Shown here in pieces: positions 55,510-64,000 of a DNA stretch of 64,000 bases. The number at the start of each line of letters is the position of its first letter. The stretch's first letter is position 1. Origin of the DNA: Acholoe squamosa (taxonomy: Eukaryota > Annelida > Polychaeta > Phyllodocida > Polynoidae); contig OX439043.1 in the NCBI GenBank assembly GCA_949317995.1, forward strand, positions 3,650,501-3,714,500, given 5' to 3'. Made by a program: the position numbers and the translations under genes. The notes under the pieces are model-generated. The model did no database searches, had not been told where the DNA came from, and saw nothing but the letters and a program-made list of their open reading frames with translations.

Positions 55510-56575
55510 TTTGCCTGGTTAGCTCAGTTGCACAGTGACGGAACCTATCACCGTAATTCGAATTACGGTGTTTCAAAATGGTGGAAGTGGAGTCCACCTC
55601 ATTTTTCTCTATTGAATTGTAGGATATGTATGGCTACTTGAAGCATCTACCTTGGACAGATTGAAGTATTGGCATTAATGCTGAAGACCCAACACTTGGT
55701 TCTACTTGATATGTGCTAGTTTATGCAGGAATTGCCCTTTTAAAAATCACAGGTATCACTGTTATTCTAAAAGTGGTATTACCATAATTCTGTTATTGAA
55801 AATTGTCAAGTATCCCCATAATTCTGTTTAAGTGTATCACTGTAATTCTCTTCACATTTATCACTATAAATCATCCTGTCATCGCAGAATGCCTGATTTC
55901 TTTTTAACTTGCTCTAGTATCTCATGTAGCTACAGGGTGACAACACACCATCTTGCAGATAAGCACAAGAATGCTAATTCACTGACATGAGGAACTACAC
56001 TAAAATATACAGAATTACAGTGATACACTATTTGTGAACAGGAATTACAGTGATACATCACCACATGGTTGAGCTTTTTTTTGTTACCTGGGGATTGGTG
56101 GTTGGAAGCAATGGAAACAGATGACGTCTAATTTGCCATGGTACATGTCTCATTTATTTGGACACTGTACATGGCATCCTAAAGCCAGAAATCTAAGTTC
56201 ATTTGACAGGATACCCCATAATTACAGTGATACTTGTCATGAATTACAGTGATACCACATTTTAACTGCCAACTGAATTACAGTGATACCAACAAAAACT
56301 TGCAAAGGTTGCCATACAATAACCATAGCTTGTGGCTGATAAAATAACTGACCCATGGTTAGACCTGTCCCCGAGTGGATGTAAGTTCTACCCCATGCAC
56401 CTCTTCTATATGTGCTATTTTACACACCACATTTTGTTGACAAAGTGACCTGCAGCCATTTTGAAACACTGTAATTCGAATTACGGTGAAGGTTCCGTCA
56501 CTGTGAGTTGGGAGAGCAGAGGTTCCCAGATGCAGGGGTTGTGAGTAGGATCCTGGATCATTTTAGGGGAGGCAT
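55510..56575 (+). other. tRNA-derived sequence split by a transposon
   Basis: The left half, TTGCCTGGTTAGCTCAGTTG (55511-55530), and the right half, AGTTGGGAGAGCAGAGGTTC (56506-56525), join to a classic tRNA D-arm with box A (TAGCTCAGTTGGGAGAGC). The T-arm is degraded (GGTTGTGAGTAGGATCC). It is probably the head of a SINE. The hairpin AGGCCCACCATAGGGCCT follows at 56600. Confidence 0.6.
55531..56505. mobile_element. Transib-like non-autonomous transposon with CACAGTG ends
   Basis: 975 bp with inverted ends of about 50 bp: CACAGTGACGGAACC, then the palindrome CACCGTAATTC/GAATTACGGTG, then TTTCAAAATGG. The flanks are AGTTG on both sides, a 5-bp target duplication. Removing the element and one AGTTG restores the tRNA-like target exactly. 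A 5-bp duplication and ends beginning CAC(A/T)(A/G)TG are features of the Transib superfamily, related to RAG1. The inside holds repeated GTATCACTGTAATTC on the left half and its inverse on the right. It has no coding frame. Other superfamilies with CAC ends cannot be excluded. Confidence 0.65.
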
Positions 56576-56774
56576 TGCAATGATTTAATAAGAAATCTTC
56601 CAGGCCCACCATAGGGCCTGGAAGATCGAGGCCAACGGACAATTCAAATTCATATTTCCCTGCATTAACCAGGCTATGCATAAATCTAATATTCTCAGGG
56701 ATCTGATGCTAATAAATATAAATTAACAAAGGCAGCTTATAAACAGTTAGGATGCTAAGCCCCAAAAAGAAGTT

Positions 56775-57235
56775 ATGTGTGTAATGGTTCGTATCAACTT
56801 AAATGTTGGGTGGCTCGTTGACTCCCTTATCACTAAAGATACCAACACAACACGAGTAGTTCGGGTTGGGCAAAGCCCCAGACTCCCCTACCGCTCGGGT
56901 AGGCCTTTATTTATGAACTCTCTGTTTTGCACATACGTCTTGACTGGACCAGGTCCAGTCCCCTTCTGTGGATTGTCCGGCTTCTTAGTAGAAGCTGGAC
57001 GCGAGGCATGGTGCTGCCCCCTCTTGTACCAATCGGGTATCGCGAAGCGACACCTGGTTGGCATAGAAGGAACGAGCACCACACGAGCACGTCTCTCGGA
57101 TGAACCGCACTAATATATATACAATGATGACGGCCCCTACACCACCCTCCCTAGACTTTACCTAGGGTTGGTGTTAAAAACTACCTATTGTTAAGGTTAT
57201 CTAACAATATATACATAGGTAAGTCTATAACAATA
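56775..57235 (-). mobile_element. Likely 3' LTR of the minus-strand Ty3-type element
   Basis: On the minus strand it runs from about 57235 to CGAACCATTACACA at 56775. It has TATATATTAGTGCGG as a promoter-like site and AATAAAGGCC near 56908. The + strand edge TGTGTAATGG fits an LTR terminus. The right boundary is approximate. Confidence 0.5.
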
Positions 57236-57548
57236 ATGTTTGTATAGAATATTTAACATTAAAGGGGCATTATAAATAGTATGTACATAATAGTAGGCAT
57301 CGTCGCATATAACCCGAAGTAACTATATAATAACAAAAATAGGAAGTGGCGCCTTATGCACCATCGACCTATGGTGGTATATAAATATGTAACAGTGTTA
57401 CAGAGTTATTATAGTTAAGACGTATTTAAAATAGTGGATTTACATAAAGTGATACGACGGTAGTAATATATACAATAGAAAGTAACATAACCCGAGAGGC
57501 TAGGTAACCCGAAAAAAAAATTTGTTCGATTTATACAAAAATAAATTT

Positions 57549-58091
57549 TCTATAGAAAAATAAATAATACAAAATATGATATTAAATAAAGAGGTGTCCT
57601 ACCAGGGTAGCAGGATCACCCTTACAATATCTATGGACTTCCGGCGAATCTGGAACGACTGGTTTCTGCAGCTCCATCCAGCGACAAACGGGTGGTGGCA
57701 AGCCACGTTGCTGTTATGGTGTGCCCTGATGAAGATGGGAAGATGGAGCCCCGGTTTGGTGTAGTAATCCATTTGTTGCTTCGGGTAGCGTCCATCTTGG
57801 CTGCAGGTTTTAGTTCCAGTTCTATAGAAAAATAAATAATACAAAATATGATATTAAATAAAGAGGTGTCCTACCAGGGTAGCAGGATCACCCTTACAAT
57901 ATCTATGGACTTCCGGCGAATCTGGAACGACTGGTTTCTGCAGCTCCATCCAGCGACAAACGGGTGGTGGCAAGCCACGTTGCTGTTATGGTGTGCCCTG
58001 ATGAAGATGGGAAGATGGAGCCCCGGTTTGGTGTAGTAATCCATTTGTTGCTTCGGGTAGCGTCCATCTTGGCTGCAGGTTTTAGTTCCAG
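57549..58091. repeat. 272-bp direct duplication
   Basis: Two nearly identical copies, starting at the phrase TTCTATAGAAAAATAAATAA near 57549 and 57820, 272 bases apart. They lie between the likely LTR and the accessory frames of the LTR element. Their near-identity suggests a recent event or an assembly artefact. Confidence 0.85.
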
Positions 58092-58264
58092 TCCGTCGGG
58101 TCCAATTCGAGGATTTAACCCTCTGGCATTATACATGCTTTTACCCTCGGGTACAAATTGGCACCGGCAGATGGACACTTACAGATCCTCGGGATCAGTG
58201 TCCATCTTTTCAGCTGGCTCCAGGTTGGTAGAGGGAGCCGAGCTGCTGCTGCTGCTCGTGGCAA

Positions 58265-61191
58265 TCAGCTTAGGGGCTCAGAGGGACTATCGATCGCTGC
58301 CTCGGCTGGGGCACCCAAAGGAATGGACAGGGACGACGCGGAGCCGTCCCATTCATCCAGGTGCTTGCCGAAGCAGAGGAAAAACTTAAGGTCAGCCTCC
58401 TTGTACTTGTGGATGTACCCGGCGTTCTCAGCGCGGTGGAACTCCTTAAGCTTTTCAGCTTCCCTCTGTTGTCTTCGGCAGGACTGGAGGGCCTCTTCGA
58501 CCTTCTTCATTTCCTGCTCCTTGATTCTGTCTTCCTCCCTCTTCTGGATTTCATGAAGACATGACAGGGTGCTGGCTATCAGTCCCATGACGGGGACCCG
58601 ATGGACCGCGGGTGGGACGATAGCTGGCGCTGGTGCAGAGGCCTGCACAGTAACAGGTAAAGTGCCTGCTGGAGGGACTTGGGGACCCTCAACAGTTGTG
58701 CCTCCTCGGCCTCGGCCGTAGCCCGGGGGGGCTCGGGTGGACTCAACTCCACCACGGCCTCTACCCCAAGTTTTGGCTCGGCCCAAGGAGGTTAGGACCT
58801 GTCATTCGGGTCCTGCTGGTCCCATAGCAGGGAACTTCACCGCGTACTCACTATAAGTAGGGCGCTTGCCGGAAGATCCTTCTCCGGCCCACCATGCACT
58901 GTGTCCGGATGGGGCACCGAAGAAGGTGCTCCAGTCATCCGGACTACCAGTGGCTTTACTCGGAGGGTGCTGTGTAGGTGGGGGAGGTGGTGGGGGAGCA
59001 GATACCTGGCTAACCACCCGATGGGTCTGGTTGCCAGGCATGTCCAAAGCCGAGACCTGTTGTCCCGACTGGCGACGATCAGCTGGGTTAGCTGGTCTTG
59101 GCTGATCCTTATTGCCCGATGGGCTTATGGATCGGTCCGCGCGGGTCCTTTTGGAGGCACTGGTGGCCGTAGCCAAACCTCCATTGGTTCCCTTCGAACA
59201 GGCTTTTCCTTTCTTCCGTTTGTCGTCGCCCCGCCACTTCTTCACCTTCAGGTGCACCTCGGTGGGCATCCCAAACTTAGTGGGTGAGTAATTCACGGCG
59301 AAGTACGTCATGAGGTTGCCACTCCTCCATGAGCAGAATTCAGGCTTGAATGCTTGCTCCTTTATCTCCTTCGTGTTCAACGCAGCCCAGTTGGCAAGGA
59401 GCTCGTTGAAACACTTAATGGCACGCTTCCAGGTCTTTTCCAGGCTGGTACCGTGGGCTTTCTGCAAGTGCAGAGCCAGGACTCGAATGGGCACCTGCGG
59501 CGGTTGCCGCTCAGTCACTGAACTTTCGTCTGGGCCTCGTAGTTGTAGATCGCACCTAATTTGGATTTCAGCTGGTCGATCCAAATCAGGTAGAATTTAC
59601 CTACTGGCGTGTCGCTAGGACCGGACTTCATCCACTCCTCGTCATCCCTATCACCGTCTTTATTGACGGTGCCCGGGCACATGTAGTGGATTGTGTCATA
59701 AGCACAATCCGTGAAGCAGCGGGGTACAGTCTTTAAACCCCTTGGCTGCATTCTTCCACATCCATTTCTGATTCTCGTCCTTTGGGACGTCCATGGTCAT
59801 TTCTTCCCATGTCGTCATGGACTCCAAATCAGATTTGGCTGACGCGGGCAGTTCCGGGTCGCTTTCGCTCCCCGAGTCACTGTCCGTGTAGATGCCCGCT
59901 CCCCTAGGCCCGGCTCGGCTGGTGATAGTAGTCCCAGTTGAAGCCGTAACCGAGGTTGTGGCCGCTGTCCCGCTGGTGGTAGCAGAGGGTTCTGCAGTAA
60001 CCGAGGTGGCTACTGTAGCTGGTGGCGCTGTGGAGGCAGCAGACTTCGGGTTGCCCTTGCCCCTCTTCTTGGGAGTAGAGGGTTTGGGCTCCGCCGGAGA
60101 CGCTTTCACTCCATTTTTCTTCTTCTGGCGCCTGGCCTTGGGTGGCTGCGCCGGGACTTCGGGACTAGAATCTGACTTGGGTGGATCCTTGTCCTTAGCA
60201 TGAGTGCTTCTCCTGCTGCTGACCGGAGAGTCAGAGCCGGAGGCGGCACTAGTCTTGTTTTGAGCCTGCTGCTTGCGGTGGGCCCGACGGGTGGCAGCTA
60301 CCTCCTTCTGTTGCTCGTCAAGCTCACGACGCTTGGCTTCAACAGCAGCTTGTTGACGGGAGATGTCCTCTTCCGAGATTTCGCCAGCTGCCTTGGGTAT
60401 GGTGGCGCCTGGTTCCTTCTCGGATTTGGACCTCTCAATGGCGATCCGAAGGTCCTCTACCTCGAGATCAGACTCGGTGAGTGGGGCCTTCGGCGCGGAC
60501 TTACGGCTCAATTTCTTGACCCGTCCGGTTTCCACCGACGACTGTGTGACGGTGGAGTCTGTACCCATGTCGGATTCAGACTCTCTTAGCTGGCTCGCCT
60601 TCTGGGTTATGCCTTTGGAAAGCAGCACAGCTCGGGCCAAGTTCTCGTTCACGGCCATAGTCCCCGCCAACCGTCTGTAGTTGCGGAGCCATGAGACCGG
60701 CATGCTCTCGGCCAACTCGTCCATGCACGAGTCTATCACCAGAGTTTTGAAATCATCTGGGATATTCTCGGGTTGGCCGGGCATTTCCGCTAAGGGACCG
60801 CATCCAAACATGGAGGGATGCATGGGGATGTAGGTCCCCCAGCTGGTGTACACCACACCCTCCTCCTCGTCCACATGGGCCAGGCGCTGGGTGCGTGTTC
60901 TGTATCCCGGGGGATACAGCGGAATGTCCAAGACATCAATCGGTTGACCCAGACCCGGTACCGTAGGGGATGGTTCCGGGGGAGGAGGAGGAGGCATCCG
61001 TTCCCTGTCTGCGACCTCGGTCTACAAGGCAGAGAGAGTCTGGGCGGCCTCTTCCACTTCGGGTTCTCATCCGAGAACCGCCGTTGAGGAGTCCATGGTT
61101 TCCTCAACCCGAGACAAGACCGTTGGGTCCTCGTCTTCCTCCAACTGGACTTTGGCAGTGTGACGCGCAGCGTCAATCATCCCCTGTGCCA
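58265..61191 (-). mobile_element. Accessory frames of the LTR element
   Basis: GC-rich minus-strand region with long open frames between the pol part on the right and the likely LTR on the left. Visible parts: a Pro- and acid-rich start with a PPGYRTRTQRLAHVDEEEG segment, a Lys/Ser/Thr-rich low-complexity middle (59700-60600), a segment with WKRAIKCFNELLANW (58802-59584), and a Gly/Arg-rich part with a coiled coil (58265-58786). No known domain was recognised. It may be an extra 3' gene of the element or part of another one. It is broken a few times. Confidence 0.5.
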
Positions 61192-61699
61192 TCACAGTCG
61201 GACGATCTTCCAATTTAAAAAATTGGCAACTGTGTTGGACTCCTCCCGAAGGATTCGTCCAACAAAAATGGGAGGGTAAACCACGCAGCTAAAGGCTGCC
61301 GGAGGGAGTATAATAATTGGAGCGAAACCAGTGACGTCTTACCGCCACGAGTCAGCTCTAGTTATGACCAAAATGGCGTCCAACCTCTCATCTCGCGAGA
61401 TCCCGCTATGGGCTATCCGGTGACCTAGTTGCGCGCTTTCCCGCCACGCCCGTGGCCTCACCTAGCGGTCTAGATCCGAACTAACATTCGACTCGGTATA
61501 CGAGACGCAGGTTGCCACCCGAGTGCTATTGTCTGGAGCTTGGCGGTATATACAACGCTATAAAGCGAATGTACCGGTTAATCCGTCCGCCGCTCACTGG
61601 ATGCAGCTACTCGGGGAACGTGCGTTCGACATCCCTAGCCGTGGAACGTATGTTATTCGCCTACGGCGAACAACACGCAGCAGCTCGTTGTGTACTGAG
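61192..61699. other. Spacer between pol and accessory frames
   Basis: GC-rich, without supported frames. It contains CCAAAATGGCGTCCAACC at about 61369. It may carry the start of a separate transcript for the accessory frames. Confidence 0.35.
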
Positions 61700-64000
61700 T
61701 TAGGTAACGGCAGACCTCAACTGAGGACTGCGTCTAACGCCTTGGGTTAGCATCTTATTTTTCCCGGCTCTACGTACGGCCTTCTCCGGGTCACGCCTAG
61801 CCAGGGCGAGACCTTTCCCATACGTAATGCCTTCACTCAGCGAGACGTTTTTCCATTTCTTATGATTAGGCCGTTTCCTGACCGTCGTCTTCCTTTTAGT
61901 TACCCCTCCTGCTTCCGGCCCCTTCCTCGGCCGGCCTCTAGGGCGTTTCTCGGGTACCGTCACACTGGGCTTACTTGATGTAGGCTCAGGTGGATGGTAT
62001 CCGAACTCCCTCTCCGCCGCTTCGCGTCCCTTCCAGGGCCGAAGCTTTCCGACATTCGTCTTCATTTCCTACCAGTAAGGCAGTCTTCCATCATCACCGT
62101 TGATTCAGAGATGATGCGTATAATTTTAAATGGACCCTCCCAAGGCGTTACAAGCTTCAAACGTTCGAGTGGCTCGTAATACCTTAGTACCTTGTCCCCA
62201 ACATTAAACCGAATTCTTTTCGCATTGGTGTCATAACCCACCTTCTGCCATTTAGCACTTTTCAGCAGTTCTTTACGAACGGCCTTGTATGCCTGTTTGA
62301 ACCTGTCCCTTAACGACTCCACAAACAACAACAAATTATGTCCTCGCCGAACACTAGCATGTTTGGAGTGCAATTAGTAGATGAATGAACAGTGTTGTTG
62401 TAGGCGTGTACTACAAACTCACAGTGCTCATCCCAGTCATCCTGGTGGGTATTAACCAGGGGCTTTAGCACTTGTATCAAAGTCCTATTGAACCTTTCTA
62501 CCTGACCATCCGACTGTGGTCGGTATGGCTTGGTTCGGGTCTTGCATATTGCTAAGTAATGGCACATTTCCTGCCATAACTCTGACTCGAACTCCCTTCC
62601 TTGGTCACTGTGCATCATAAGGGGGACACCCAGATGTAGCACCCAGCCTTTTACAAGCGCCTCAGCACATGTAGCGGCTTTGTGGTTAGGAAGAGAAAAC
62701 ACCCGAGTATACTTCGTATAGTAGTCGGTTACGACCATCATACAAGTGTTTTCTCTAGGTGTCGTTTTAAATCCACTGATGATGTCTATTGCTACTCGAG
62801 CGAATCTGACACCAAACAATTCCTGGGACAAGGGTAGCTTGCCCAGGCCGGGTCCCGGCTTGTTTTTACAACAATCCACCGAAGTAGATCGCTTCTCATT
62901 CCAGGCCAGTAGTAACGTCTTTGCAGACGCTCTATTGACCTTTTCTTTCCGAAATGACCACTCGTTTGGTGGCCATGGCAATAATACATGATATCCCTTC
63001 TCATCGAGGTGGGAATCACTATTTGTAGTAGTCTACTGCCGGTGGAAGTGGTTTTCCACCTACACAGTACACCATCTGGGATTTCCAGCTCGGTCCATTG
63101 AGCTATCAATCGCCTCTTTTCCCTGTCTTCCAGGGATAACATCGGCCTTGCTGGCTTAATACCTATCCGTAAGTATTCCATTATGCGCGCAGTGGTGGGG
63201 TCGGACTGTTGGAACTTCTTGATGGTCTCCGGGGACCAATCGAGATAGCTGCACACAGCCTCCTCCCAGGGGATTCGGGGGGTGGTATAGTTAAATACCA
63301 ACCCTGCGACCACAGCATTGTGGGCCCCGCAGTCTTCACAAGTGGCATTCTGGCACTTTCGGACGGGTCGCCTCAAAAAGGCGTCCGCATTAATATGTTT
63401 AGCACCTGGTCGGTGCTCGATTTGCTTCTGCTCCAATCCGAATTCGGATAGATGAGCTAACCATCTCCCAATCATCCCTTCGGCATCCTTAATATTAAGG
63501 AGCCATCTTAGAGACAAATGGTCGGTCCGCAAAGTAAAGTCAGTTCCCCACAGGAATTGCTTAAACTTCTTCGTATACACCACTACTGCGAGGAGTTCTC
63601 GTTTAGTGGTACAATAATTACGCTGGGTCTTGCTTAACGTGTTGCTAGCAAAGGCCAATGGGACCTCGACTCCATTCTGGAGAGAGTGCTGCCCCAATGG
63701 CGTCGTTGCTCGCATCGGTGTCTAATATGAAATGTCCCTCGGGAGTGGGATATTTCAATACAAGTGTATTCCTAAACAAATCTTTTATTTTATTAAAAGA
63801 TTCTTCTTGCTCGCTGGTCCATGGGAATGGGTCCCTACCCGGGGTCCAGTGAGCTAAGCATTGCATGGGAAAGCTTACACAAAAGTAATTCGGTATGAAA
63901 TCACGGTAATAGGAACAAAATCCTAGAAATGATCTAACCTCCTTAGCACTCGTGGGCCTTTCCCAATTCTCCACTGCTTCCAATTTTTCCGGATCTGCAC
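61700..64000 (-). mobile_element. Ty3-type LTR retrotransposon, pol region
   Basis: On the minus strand, reading from the right edge: the end of reverse transcriptase and the RNase H region (63983-63400); the integrase zinc-finger part, with spaced HGHQTSGHFG and YYWPGM (about 62950); the integrase core with DYYTKYTRV, HSDQGREFES and YRPQSDGQVERFNRT (62981-62370); and an integrase C-terminal region with an AT-hook-like RPRGRPRKG tail (62373-61700). The domain order is Ty3/gypsy. The start of the element lies beyond the window. It is fairly well preserved but broken a few times. Confidence 0.9.

Overview
This is a eukaryotic window, best explained as animal and most likely amphioxus (Branchiostoma). 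It has intron-bearing genes with GT-AG splice sites, one clear ortholog of an animal gene (PRADC1), very dense short inverted-repeat transposons, LINE remnants, LTR elements and tRNA-derived repeats. The species guess rests mainly on two minisatellites built from exon-intron boundaries, a habit I recall being described for amphioxus genes. No species-specific marker is visible.

Layout. 1-3.2 kb: an inverted-repeat element, a GTATAAG-type element, an AGGTCA-rich stretch and a possible last exon of an unknown gene. 4.3-8.3 kb: a + strand gene with a 17-nt first coding exon and one huge exon, about 1018 aa, with a coiled coil, a possible transposase-like core and a Tudor-like C terminus. 9-11.1 kb: repeats. 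11.14-11.42 kb: a compact bidirectional promoter between the first exon of an unknown minus-strand gene and exon 1 of PRADC1. 11.3-29.05 kb: the five-exon PRADC1 gene, which encodes a secreted protein with a protease-associated domain.

PRADC1 is the centre of interest. The acceptor end of exon 2 is amplified as a 63-bp minisatellite that stays open in the coding frame. The donor end of exon 4 is amplified as a 79-bp minisatellite of about 41 copies. A 3.96-kb Harbinger-like composite has landed inside one 63-bp unit.

29-39 kb: nested MITEs, a palindromic family and 38-bp and 41-bp tandem arrays, plus one possible first exon at 34.5 kb. 39-50 kb: two minus-strand LINE-like elements whose ORF1 products carry NADAR-like segments, and in one case an SGNH-hydrolase-like segment, with two LTR-like segments and a poly(A) insertion among them. 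50-56.7 kb: mostly non-coding. It includes a 975-bp Transib-like element whose ends read CACAGTG, inserted with a 5-bp target duplication into a tRNA-like sequence. 56.8-64 kb: a Ty3-type LTR element on the minus strand that runs off the right edge.

The real host genes appear to be PRADC1, the divergent minus-strand gene, the possible exons at 3.2 and 34.5 kb, and perhaps the 1018-aa gene, which may itself derive from a transposon. Nearly everything else is repeats nested in repeats.
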